From: Pseudomonadota bacterium
GTDB lineage: Bacteria; Pseudomonadota; Gammaproteobacteria; Burkholderiales; Burkholderiaceae_C
Assembly: GCA_023422975.1 (NCBI GenBank)
Contig: JAFAGF010000190.1
Coordinates: forward strand, 1-5,028
Reading direction: 5' to 3'
DNA: 5,028 nt
Shown: in pieces, positions 1 through 5,028 of the stretch
How the letters are laid out: every line of letters starts with the position of its first letter
How positions within the stretch are numbered: the first letter of the stretch is position 1
Position numbers and translations under genes: made by a program
The notes under the pieces: model-generated
What the model was told of the DNA's origin: nothing
Seen by the model: only the letters and a program-made list of their open reading frames with translations
Databases searched by the model: none

Positions 1-17
1 TTAACATCGTCGTTTAA
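1..17 (+). CDS. leuS: 3' end of upstream gene, probably leucyl-tRNA synthetase
   Basis: The window opens inside a plus-strand reading frame that reads Asn-Ile-Val-Val and then TAA at 15-17. A short hydrophobic tail of the form VNIVV or LNLVV is typical of the C-terminus of bacterial leucyl-tRNA synthetase, and leuS is commonly found directly upstream of lptE and holA in proteobacteria. Only four codons are visible, so the call rests mainly on gene order. The stop lies 21 bases before the chosen lptE start, and no promoter is visible between them, so lptE and holA are probably co-transcribed with this gene. Confidence 0.5.
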
Positions 18-38
18 CGCCACCCAAGGATGACCGCC

Positions 39-551
39 ATGCGTAAACGTACGCTGCTTTCCCTGATGGCGCTGGCCCCTGTGGTCAGTGCCTGCGGCTT
101 TCGCCTGCGTGGCGCGCCGTCCTTCCCTTTCAAAACACTGTTGGTGCAGGCACCGCAAGGTTCGCCCTTTACCCGTGAGGTGATGCGCAATCTGGCCACG
201 GCCGGTGGCAATCTCACAGTCGTTGTGCCGCCTGCCCCACCCAGCAGTGCCGAAGCCACGCTGCACCTGATGGGTGAGCGCCGCCAGCGCATCGTGCTGG
301 CCAAGACCGTGTCGGGTCAGGTGCGTGAAGTGGAGCTGCGCTTGTTTGCCCGCTTCAAGCTGGTCGATGCAGCAGGCCGTGTCTGGATTGAAGAGACGGA
401 AATGCAGCAAAAGCGCGAGATGAGCTACAGCGAATCCCTGGCCCTAGCCAAAGGCGAAGAAGAAGCCATGCTGTACCGCAATATGTACAGCGACTTGGCG
501 CAGCAACTGCTGCGCCGCCTGTCGGCTGCGCACGCGCCTGTGGACGAATAA
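39..551 (+). CDS. lptE: LPS-assembly lipoprotein LptE
   Basis: This is the outer-membrane lipoprotein that plugs the LptD barrel and helps deliver lipopolysaccharide to the cell surface. The 170-residue product begins with a lipoprotein signal peptide: basic MRKR, a hydrophobic stretch, then lipobox V-S-A-C with the lipidated Cys at residue 19. The CGFRLRG segment after the Cys is typical of LptE, as is the C-terminal helix with SLALAKGEEEAMLYRNM (residues 133-149). Length is close to the family norm (E. coli about 190). I chose ATG 39 over the in-frame ATG 30 because an AAGGA Shine-Dalgarno at 26-30 sits 8 bases before ATG 39 and overlaps ATG 30; starting at 30 would add only three residues. 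The gene ends 6 bases before holA, which indicates an operon. Function is assigned from family features; a homology search was not possible. Confidence 0.93.
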   Translation: MRKRTLLSLMALAPVVSACGFRLRGAPSFPFKTLLVQAPQGSPFTREVMRNLATAGGNLTVVVPPAPPSSAEATLHLMGERRQRIVLAKTVSGQVREVELRLFARFKLVDAAGRVWIEETEMQQKREMSYSESLALAKGEEEAMLYRNMYSDLAQQLLRRLSAAHAPVDE

Positions 552-557
552 GCCCAC

Positions 558-1625
558 ATGCAGCTGGCTTTGAACCAACTGGCCGCACACCTGCAAAAAG
601 GTCTGCGGCCTTTGTATACCTTGCACGGCGATGAGCCGCTGCAACTGCAAGAAGCGGCCGATGCCATTCGCGCCGCCGCCCGCGCTGCGGGCCACACGGA
701 GCGCAGCGTGCACACCGTGCAAGGCGCGCACTTTGACTGGAGCACGGTGCTGGCCGCCGGTGGATCCTTGAGCCTGTTTGCCGACAAGCAGCTGGTAGAG
801 CTCCACATTCCCTCGGGCAAGCCGGGCAAAGATGGCAGCGCTGCCATCCAGCAGCTGGCCGCCAATGCGGCCCACGATGAAAACACACTGACCATCGTCA
901 CCCTGCCGCGCCTGGATGCCGCCACCAAAAAAGGGGCATGGTTTGCCGCACTGGACGCCAATGGAGCCACCATCCAGGTAGACCCGATTGAGCGTACAGC
1001 CCTGCCCCAGTGGATTGCCCAGCGCCTGTCCCGACAAAACCAGCGCGTCGCCTCCGGCGAAGCAGGCCAGCGCACTCTGCAGTTTTTTGCCGACCGTGTG
1101 GAAGGCAACCTGCTGGCCGCCCACCAAGAGATCCAAAAGCTCGGTCTGCTGCAGCCCGAGGGGGAACTGAGCTACGAGGTGGTCGAGCAAGCCGTGCTGA
1201 ACGTGGCACGTTACGACGTGTTCAAGCTGTCAGAGGCCGTGCTCAGCGGCAACTTGGCACGCACCATGCGCATGATAGACGGTCTGCAGGCCGAGGGCAC
1301 AGCCGAAGTGCTGGTGCACTGGACGTTGTCGGAAGACATTCGCAACCTCAAGCGTGCCAAAGATGCGCTCACCAGCGGCCAGCCCCTGCCCATGGTGCTG
1401 CGCAGCCTGCGCGTTTGGGGTCCCAAAGAAAAGCTGTTTGAGCGCGTGGTGCCGCGCCTGACGGCCAATGCCGCGGTGCGCCTGCTGCATTCCGCCCACT
1501 TGGTCGATGGCATCGCCAAAGGCTTGCCAGCTGACGGCTGGCCGCGCGACAGCTGGCAAGCCCTGCGCAAGCTGGCCATCGACATGGTCACTGCCCTACA
1601 AGGCCCACCCGCGCGCCACAGATAG
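558..1625 (+). CDS. holA: DNA polymerase III subunit delta (HolA)
   Basis: The delta subunit is the part of the clamp-loader complex that opens the beta sliding clamp during DNA replication in the cytoplasm. The 355-residue product has the usual family length (E. coli 343). Recognisable parts are the N-terminal LRPLYTLHGDEPLQLQEA (residues 16-33), matching the region where the degenerate AAA+ domain begins; the beta-clamp-contacting segment SLFADKQLVEL around residues 72-82; GNLLAAHQEIQKLGLL (183-198); and ARYDVFKLSEAVLSGN (217-232) leading into the C-terminal collar domain. As in other delta subunits there is no proper Walker A motif. ATG 558 is six bases after the lptE stop and the start context fits the family, although only a weak GGA-type Shine-Dalgarno at 542-544, inside the end of lptE, is visible. 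Translation may be coupled to lptE. Confidence 0.95.
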   Translation: MQLALNQLAAHLQKGLRPLYTLHGDEPLQLQEAADAIRAAARAAGHTERSVHTVQGAHFDWSTVLAAGGSLSLFADKQLVELHIPSGKPGKDGSAAIQQLAANAAHDENTLTIVTLPRLDAATKKGAWFAALDANGATIQVDPIERTALPQWIAQRLSRQNQRVASGEAGQRTLQFFADRVEGNLLAAHQEIQKLGLLQPEGELSYEVVEQAVLNVARYDVFKLSEAVLSGNLARTMRMIDGLQAEGTAEVLVHWTLSEDIRNLKRAKDALTSGQPLPMVLRSLRVWGPKEKLFERVVPRLTANAAVRLLHSAHLVDGIAKGLPADGWPRDSWQALRKLAIDMVTALQGPPARHR

Positions 1626-1633
1626 TAGGACAC

Positions 1634-1732
1634 TATAAAAACATAGCTGCTTGCGCTTTCAGGCCAACGATTTCCAATACTTTTATATTTGAACTCGTTG
1701 CTTAGAAAGCGCTAGTAGCTCACTTTTCTATA
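1634..1732. repeat. Large imperfect palindromic intergenic element (REP/MITE-like)
   Basis: The arms at 1645-1679 and 1686-1720 are reverse complements at about 27 of 35 positions around a six-base centre (1680-1685). The best blocks are GCGCTTTC (1653-1660) with GAAAGCGC (1705-1712), AGCT at both outer ends, and CAACGA (1665-1670) with TCGTTG (1695-1700). Outside these, TATAAAAA (1634-1641) can pair with TTTTcTATA (1724-1732), leaving one bulged base and a three-base internal loop. The whole 99-bp unit can fold as one long hairpin or cruciform. I see no coding potential. It resembles the AGCGCTAG/TAGCTGCT intergenic palindromes I recall from Comamonadaceae genomes; that resemblance is from memory. 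No target-site duplication is obvious. Confidence 0.75.
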
Positions 1733-1747
1733 TTTGCCTACACCAAT

Positions 1748-1775
1748 AAAAAAGCAGCCTTTCGGCTGCTTTTTT
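1748..1775. terminator. Bidirectional rho-independent terminator between holA and purC
   Basis: Six A, GCAGCC (1754-1759), the loop TTTC, GGCTGC (1764-1769) and six T form a perfect 12-bp inverted repeat if the A and T tracts are included. On the plus strand it ends the lptE-holA transcript 122 bases after holA. On the minus strand it presents the same hairpin and a T tract 31 bases beyond the purC stop. It is the only strong terminator between these convergent genes and should serve both. Confidence 0.92.
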
Positions 1776-1781
1776 GCTTCT

Positions 1782-1796
1782 GCATGCGCAGCATGC
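1782..1796. repeat. Short double GCATGC repeat after purC
   Basis: GCATGC occurs at 1782-1787 and again at 1791-1796, separated by GCA. Each copy is itself a palindrome, so the pair can form a 6-bp hairpin with a three-base loop. It sits between the purC stop and the bidirectional terminator and would be part of the purC 3' untranslated RNA. It may have no function. Confidence 0.35.
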
Positions 1797-1806
1797 GAGC
1801 CGCCGC

Positions 1807-2727
1807 TCAGGCCGTCAGGCGCTCCAGCGCCTCGCGGTACTTGGCGGCGGTCTTTTCAATCACTTCCTGGGGCAGGCGGGGTGCGGGTGCTGTCTTGTCC
1901 CACAGCTTGCCATTGACCTTGGCTTGCTCCAGCCAGTCGCGCACAAACTGCTTGTCGTAGCTGGGCGGGTTCACACCGGCCTTGAGCGCATCTTCATAGC
2001 CTTCCACGGGCCAGTAGCGCGAGCTGTCAGGGGTCAGCACCTCATCCATCAACACCAGCTCGCCGTCTTCGGTCAGGCCAAACTCAAACTTGGTGTCCGC
2101 AATGATCATGCCCTTGGTCAGGGCGATGTCAGCCGCTTCCTTGTAGATGCGAATGGCGGTGTCGCGGATCTTGGCGGCCAATTCCTCACCCACCATCTCT
2201 ACGGTGCGCTCGTAGGTGATGTTTTCGTCGTGGTCACCCATTTCAGCCTTGGCGGCAGGCGTGTAGATAGGCTCAGGCAACTTGGCCGAGTTCACCAGGC
2301 CTGCGGGCAACTTCACGCCACACACCGCTTGGCCTTCTTGGTATTCCTTCCAGCCGCTGCCCGCCAGATAGCCGCGCACCACGGCTTCAATCAGCACCGG
2401 TTTGAGGCGCTTGACCAGCATGGAGCGACCCTGAACTTGGGGCACCTCTTCGGCCGTCACCACCGACTCCGGTGCTTCACCCGTCAGGTGATTGGGGCAG
2501 ATGTGGCCCAGCTTGTCGAACCAGAACAGCGCCATCTGCGTCAGCAACTCACCCTTGCCGGGGATGGGCTCACCCATGATGACGTCAAAGGCCGACAGAC
2601 GGTCCGAAGCCACCATCAAGATACGGTCATCGCCCACGGCGTAGTTGTCACGTACCTTGCCGCGCGCCAGCAGCGGCAGGGAGGTGAGGTTGGAGGTGTG
2701 CAAAGCGGAAATCGTGGGCTGTGTCAT
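1807..2727 (-). CDS. purC: Phosphoribosylaminoimidazole-succinocarboxamide synthase (SAICAR synthetase)
   Basis: PurC uses ATP to join aspartate to CAIR, giving SAICAR in de novo purine synthesis. The 306-residue product has the N-terminal ATP-binding segment [13 protein letters not shown] (residues 17-29), [21 protein letters not shown] (39-59), the [19 protein letters not shown] block (111-129), the signature [12 protein letters not shown] (207-218), and [14 protein letters not shown] (226-239). Its length matches the long (about 300-residue) form rather than the roughly 237-residue E. coli form. The chosen start [18 protein letters not shown] fits family N-termini. The frame stays open upstream to an ATG at 2871, but that extension of 48 residues has no family-like content. 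No Shine-Dalgarno is seen before ATG 2727. The gene is convergent with holA and ends at a shared terminator, so no purE or purK follows it. Confidence 0.95.
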   Translation of the reverse strand: MTQPTISALHTSNLTSLPLLARGKVRDNYAVGDDRILMVASDRLSAFDVIMGEPIPGKGELLTQMALFWFDKLGHICPNHLTGEAPESVVTAEEVPQVQGRSMLVKRLKPVLIEAVVRGYLAGSGWKEYQEGQAVCGVKLPAGLVNSAKLPEPIYTPAAKAEMGDHDENITYERTVEMVGEELAAKIRDTAIRIYKEAADIALTKGMIIADTKFEFGLTEDGELVLMDEVLTPDSSRYWPVEGYEDALKAGVNPPSYDKQFVRDWLEQAKVNGKLWDKTAPAPRLPQEVIEKTAAKYREALERLTA

Positions 2728-2804
2728 GAGTGGGCAGACAAAAAGAATTCGAAACGATGCAAAACCACCAGCCTTTGTGAAGGATGGCGTTGCGCCGATA
2801 CGGG

Positions 2805-2832
2805 ATTTTAGAGCCGGACTGCTGCGCACAAA
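2805..2832 (-). promoter_or_regulatory. Candidate sigma-70 promoter for purC
   Basis: On the minus strand TAAAAT (2805-2810) matches the -10 consensus at five of six positions. A weak -35-like TTTGTG (2827-2832) lies 16 bases upstream. Transcription would start near 2798, giving a leader of about 70 bases before the purC ATG at 2727. The -35 match is poor, so this is only the best candidate in the divergent region. I saw no obvious purine riboswitch or PurR-type operator. Confidence 0.3.
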
Positions 2833-2882
2833 GCGGACAATCTCGACTGCTTCAATGTCGATGCCGATCATGATTGACGAGC

Positions 2883-2938
2883 GCCACCTTGGTGGCCCGT
2901 CATCAGCAAAAACGTCTCATTTTGCGCCGTTTTTGCGC
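2883..2938. promoter_or_regulatory. Cluster of inverted and direct repeats in the purC-hpf divergent region
   Basis: The 385-bp gap between purC and hpf has no convincing gene, but this 56-bp part is rich in repeats. GCCACC-TT-GGTGGC (2883-2896) is an inverted repeat with 6-bp arms. GCAAAAACG (2906-2914) and CGTTTTTGC (2928-2936) are perfect 9-bp inverted repeats 13 bases apart. TTTTGCGC occurs twice, starting at 2920 and 2931, exactly 11 bases apart, about one helical turn. There is no T run, so a terminator is unlikely. The arrangement suits a regulator binding site serving purC, hpf or both, but no family could be named. Confidence 0.4.
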
Positions 2939-2986
2939 ATACGTCTGTCTGCAGCCGATTCCCCAGCAAAGCGTGCCGAATTGCCG

Positions 2987-3015
2987 TTGCGTGCTTTTTC
3001 GGACAAGCGCATAGT
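2987..3015 (+). promoter_or_regulatory. Weak candidate promoter for hpf
   Basis: TTGCGT (2987-2992) and CATAGT (3010-3015) are 17 bases apart and match the sigma-70 -35 and -10 consensus at three and four of six positions. Transcription would begin near 3022, about 90 bases before the hpf ATG. The match is weak and the spacing is the main support. A sigma-54-like element also lies further upstream at 2893-2908. Confidence 0.2.
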
Positions 3016-3099
3016 GGATCGCAAGCGACGAATGCGCATTCAACCGCCACCCTTCACCCAGCACCGGCTGCGTGAATTGCTTTGCAAACCTGAAAGCAC

Positions 3100-3105
3100 A
3101 GGAGG
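3100..3105 (+). promoter_or_regulatory. Strong Shine-Dalgarno of hpf
   Basis: AGGAGG lies seven bases before ATG 3113. It is the strongest ribosome-binding site in the window and decides the hpf start, because the same reading frame is open far upstream (from 2645, running opposite the start of purC). Confidence 0.9.
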
Positions 3106-3112
3106 TTGTTTT

Positions 3113-3460
3113 ATGAACTTGACCATCAGCGGCCACCATCTGGAAGTGAGCCCCGCATTGCGTGCTTACGTCACCACCAAGCTGGAGCGTGTGCTGCGCC
3201 ACTTTGATCAGGTGATCCACGTCAAGGTACTACTCTCCAAACACAACGAAGCGCAAAAAGAGCGCCGCCAGCGCGTGGAATGCAGCATCCACGTCAAAGG
3301 CAATGCCTTGCACGCAGGCAGCAAACACCTGAGCCTGTACGCCGCGATTGATGAACTGGTGGACAAACTAGATCGCCAGGTGGTGAACCACAAAACGCGT
3401 ATCCAAGGTTCGCGCAACGCGCCTGTCAAGCGTGAATTAGCCATGACGGCGCTAGCCTGA
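3113..3460 (+). CDS. hpf: Ribosome hibernation promoting factor, short form (HPF/RaiA family)
   Basis: HPF binds the small ribosomal subunit in the mRNA/tRNA channel and silences ribosomes in stationary phase or starvation. The 115-residue product has the S30AE-domain pattern throughout: N-terminal MNLTISGHHLEVSPALRAYV (residues 1-20), the helix TTKLERVLRHFDQVIHVKV (21-39), the basic strand region KERRQRVECSIHVKG (49-63), and the final helix LSLYAAIDELVDKLDRQVVNHK (73-94). The length fits short HPF or YfiA (95-113 in E. coli), without the C-terminal dimerisation domain of long HPF. A strong AGGAGG fixes the start. The gene is followed by its own terminator, and ptsN comes next. The gene upstream is divergent purC and not rpoN, which I often recall next to hpf in related bacteria. 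Confidence 0.93.
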   Translation: MNLTISGHHLEVSPALRAYVTTKLERVLRHFDQVIHVKVLLSKHNEAQKERRQRVECSIHVKGNALHAGSKHLSLYAAIDELVDKLDRQVVNHKTRIQGSRNAPVKRELAMTALA

Positions 3461-3510
3461 AACGAAGTATCTTTTGCTTGGGCAAAGATTTAGGTAAAGT
3501 CCTAAGTGAC

Positions 3511-3534
3511 AGGCCGCCTACTGGCGGCCTTTTT
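3511..3534 (+). terminator. Rho-independent terminator after hpf
   Basis: AGGCCGCC (3511-3518), the loop TACT and GGCGGCCT (3523-3530) form an 8-bp GC-rich stem that runs into five T (3530-3534). It lies 50 bases after the hpf stop and 55 bases before the chosen ptsN start, so hpf and ptsN should be at least partly uncoupled. Confidence 0.88.
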
Positions 3535-3574
3535 GCTCTAACGCGCCGGAGTCCTGTTTCCGGTGTGTGCAATG

Positions 3575-3580
3575 CATAAT
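3575..3580 (+). promoter_or_regulatory. Candidate -10 element for ptsN
   Basis: CATAAT matches the -10 consensus at five of six positions and lies downstream of the hpf terminator, where a ptsN-hprK promoter would be expected. No good -35 is visible 16-18 bases upstream. A start point about seven bases downstream would fall almost on the ATG at 3590, so the transcript would be leaderless or nearly so. A small inverted repeat, CCGGA (3546-3550) and TCCGG (3559-3563), lies just upstream. Confidence 0.3.
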
Positions 3581-3589
3581 AGTTTCCAC

Positions 3590-4060
3590 ATGAACCGTCT
3601 TGCCTCCATCCTGTCGCCCGCTCAAGTGCTCGTGAGCGTAGATGCCACCAGCAAAAAACGCGCTTTTGAAGAAGCAGGTCTCCTGTTCGAGGGGCTGCAT
3701 GGCCTGTCTCGCGCGCTGATTACCGATAGCCTGTTCGCCCGCGAACGCCTGGGCTCCACCGGTTTGGGTCACGGCGTTGCCATTCCGCACGGTCGCATCA
3801 AGGGCTTGAAGGCCCCGATGGCCGCCGTGTTCCAGCTGGCACGCTCTATCGGTTTTGATGCACCGGATGAGCAGCCCGTGCAGTTGCTGATTTTCCTGCT
3901 GGTGCCTGAAGCTGCCACGCAGCAACACTTGGAAATTCTGTCGGAAATTGCAGAGCTGCTCAGTGACAGCAATTTGCGCGAGTCCCTCAAAGCCTCCAAC
4001 GATGCAACGGCTTTGCACCAGCTAATTACAGACTGGAAATCGGCCTCTGCCGCCTCTTAA
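3590..4060 (+). CDS. ptsN: Nitrogen-related PTS IIA protein (EIIA-Ntr)
   Basis: PtsN is the last phosphate acceptor of the nitrogen phosphotransferase system (EI-Ntr, NPr, EIIA-Ntr). It acts in the cytoplasm as a regulator of, for example, potassium and nitrogen metabolism rather than in sugar uptake. The 156-residue product has the family pattern: SKKRAFEEAGLLFE (21-34), RERLGSTGLGHGVAIPHGRIKG (51-72) with the phospho-accepting His at residue 67 in the IPHG motif, VQLLIFLLVPE (97-107), and QQHLEILSEIAELL (111-124), whose His113 matches the second conserved active-site His. I chose ATG 3590 because family proteins begin MNRLA-like. GTG 3563 and ATG 3572 are in frame and would add nine or six residues. 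None of the three has a good Shine-Dalgarno. hprK follows after 51 bases. Confidence 0.93.
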   Translation: MNRLASILSPAQVLVSVDATSKKRAFEEAGLLFEGLHGLSRALITDSLFARERLGSTGLGHGVAIPHGRIKGLKAPMAAVFQLARSIGFDAPDEQPVQLLIFLLVPEAATQQHLEILSEIAELLSDSNLRESLKASNDATALHQLITDWKSASAAS

Positions 4061-4072
4061 CTGATTCCTTCG

Positions 4073-4109
4073 CTTGCCGCGCAGTGCCGGCAAGTTTCTG
4101 AGGCACTGC
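4073..4109 (+). promoter_or_regulatory. Two overlapping alternative hairpins before hprK
   Basis: Hairpin A pairs CTTGCCG (4073-4079) with CGGCAAG (4088-4094). Hairpin B pairs GCAGTGCC (4081-4088) with GGCACTGC (4102-4109). All pairs are perfect. Both use base 4088, and the 5' arm of B lies in the loop and 3' arm of A, so they cannot both form. B takes GG 4102-4103 of the hprK Shine-Dalgarno (GAGG, 4100-4103) and ends two bases before ATG 4112. A leaves that site free. A is followed by only three T, so it is at best a weak terminator. Function as a translation switch is inferred. Confidence 0.5.
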
Positions 4110-4111
4110 CC

Positions 4112-5028
4112 ATGCGCCACAAAGCCATTAATGCCAACCGGCTCTTCGAAGCTTTTCGTGACACCTTGCGCTGGGAGTGGCAAGCTGGGTTGGGGGCATC
4201 CGAGCGCCGGTTCGATGAGATGGCCGTGCGCTCCGCCCGTTCTGGGGCAGACCTCGTCGGTTACCTGAACTACATTCACCCTTACCGCCTGCAGGTGCTG
4301 GGCGAGCGCGAAGTGGCCTACCTGCAAAATGCCACCGATGAAGACTGCGCCCGCCGTATTGCGCGGATTGTGAAGCTAGAGCCGCCGGTCTTGGTGCTGG
4401 CCGACGGGCAGGCAGCCCCCCAAGCCTTGCTCAGCATGTGCGAGCAGGCACAAATTCCCATGTTTTCGACCACCGAGGCGTCGGCCTTTGTGATCGATGT
4501 GCTGCGTGCCTACCTCTCCAAGCACTTCGCGGATCGCACCACCATGCACGGTGTGTTCATGGACATCTTGGGCATGGGCGTGATGATCACCGGCGAATCT
4601 GGCCTGGGTAAAAGCGAGCTGGGGCTGGAGCTGATCACCCGAGGCAATGGTTTGGTCGCCGATGATGCCGTGGATTTGTATCGCATCAACCAGACGACCA
4701 TTGAAGGCAAGTGCCCGGAGCTGCTGCAAAATCTGTTGGAAGTGCGCGGCATTGGCCTGCTGGATATTCGGGCCATCTTTGGCGAAACCGCCGTACGCCG
4801 AAAAATGCGCCTCAAGCTGATCGTGCATCTAGTGCGCAAGGAAACCATGGAGCGTGAGTACGAGCGCTTGCCCCAGGAGCCGCTGACGCAGGATGTACTG
4901 GGCATTCTGGTACGGAAAGTAGTGATTCCCGTGACTGCGGGGCGGAATATTGCGGTGCTGGTGGAGGCTGCGGTGCGCAACAGCATTTTGCAACTGCGCG
5001 GCATTGATACCTACCAAGAGTTTGTCGA
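4112..5028 (+). CDS. hprK: HPr kinase/phosphorylase, 3' end cut by window
   Basis: HprK phosphorylates, and reversibly dephosphorylates, the regulatory serine of HPr-type proteins. In proteobacteria it sits beside ptsN and PTS genes and modulates an incomplete, regulatory PTS. The visible 305 codons show an N-terminal domain with GLGASERRF (26-34) and [16 protein letters not shown] (44-59); His146 in [13 protein letters not shown], matching a conserved catalytic-domain His; Walker A GESGLGKS (161-168); the acidic pair in VADDAVDLY (182-190); the HPrK signature [16 protein letters not shown] (210-225); and the C-terminal [18 protein letters not shown] loop (273-290). The family has about 310-325 residues, so only roughly the last 5-20 are missing. 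ATG 4112 has a GAGG Shine-Dalgarno at 4100-4103, eight bases upstream. No frameshift is seen and all core motifs are intact. It probably shares a transcript with ptsN. Confidence 0.95.
   Translation, partial: MRHKAINANRLFEAFRDTLRWEWQAGLGASERRFDEMAVRSARSGADLVGYLNYIHPYRLQVLGEREVAYLQNATDEDCARRIARIVKLEPPVLVLADGQAAPQALLSMCEQAQIPMFSTTEASAFVIDVLRAYLSKHFADRTTMHGVFMDILGMGVMITGESGLGKSELGLELITRGNGLVADDAVDLYRINQTTIEGKCPELLQNLLEVRGIGLLDIRAIFGETAVRRKMRLKLIVHLVRKETMEREYERLPQEPLTQDVLGILVRKVVIPVTAGRNIAVLVEAAVRNSILQLRGIDTYQEFV

Noticed and set aside
444..1190. Long minus-strand frames opposite lptE and holA (up to 248 codons)
   Set aside because: They are antisense shadows of two confidently identified genes, with no domain resemblance.
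1774..2811. Long plus-strand open frame of 345 codons opposite purC
   Set aside because: It lies wholly antisense to a well-recognised purC, has no recognisable motifs and an odd His/Gln/Arg-rich composition typical of a shadow frame in GC-rich DNA.
2645..3112. Upstream extension of the hpf frame
   Set aside because: It overlaps the start of purC on the other strand, is Arg-rich without family features, and is preceded by no good ribosome-binding site. hpf has a strong AGGAGG before ATG 3113.
2868..3220. Minus-strand small open frames (60 and 105 codons) in the purC-hpf gap
   Set aside because: They have no recognisable protein features, the longer one runs opposite the start of hpf, and I saw no ribosome-binding site to support them.
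3473..3486. Small hairpin TTTGC/GCAAA just after hpf
   Set aside because: It has only five A/T-rich pairs with a four-base loop and no T tract. The GC-rich hairpin at 3511-3534 is the convincing terminator.
4376..5017. Minus-strand frames opposite hprK
   Set aside because: hprK on the plus strand carries all its diagnostic motifs (Walker A, HPrK signature). The antisense frames have none.

Overview
The window looks like chromosomal core sequence from a betaproteobacterium of the order Burkholderiales, most likely family Comamonadaceae. The evidence is the leuS tail-lptE-holA block, the ptsN-hprK pair, protein sequences close to the versions I remember from that family, moderately high GC, and an AGCGCTAG/TAGCTGCT-type intergenic palindrome like those I associate with Comamonadaceae. 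This placement rests on recall, not on a database search.

Layout. Bases 1-17 are the last codons and stop of an upstream plus-strand gene, probably leuS. It is followed closely by lptE (outer-membrane lipoprotein of the LPS export machine) and holA (delta subunit of the DNA polymerase III clamp loader), six bases apart and probably on one transcript. Bases 1626-1806 are non-coding. They hold a roughly 100-bp imperfect palindrome (1634-1732) and a perfect A-tract/hairpin/T-tract terminator (1748-1775) that can serve both holA and the convergent purC. purC (purine synthesis) is on the minus strand, 1807-2727. A 385-bp divergent intergenic region (2728-3112) separates purC from hpf and carries several inverted and direct repeats plus weak promoter candidates. 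hpf (ribosome hibernation) follows with a strong Shine-Dalgarno and its own rho-independent terminator. Then come ptsN (EIIA-Ntr) and hprK (HPr kinase/phosphorylase), the latter cut by the window end after 305 codons.

How the genes fit together. lptE-holA is a housekeeping pair without functional linkage. ptsN-hprK belongs to the nitrogen-related phosphotransferase system: HprK modifies the serine of HPr/NPr, and PtsN is the terminal histidine-phosphorylated signalling protein. hpf often accompanies ptsN near rpoN, but rpoN is not present in the stretch upstream of hpf seen here.

No defence system, mobile-element gene, CRISPR array or novel gene cluster is visible. The most notable non-gene signals are the large palindrome after holA and two overlapping, mutually exclusive hairpins in the 51-bp ptsN-hprK gap, the second of which takes up part of the hprK ribosome-binding site.
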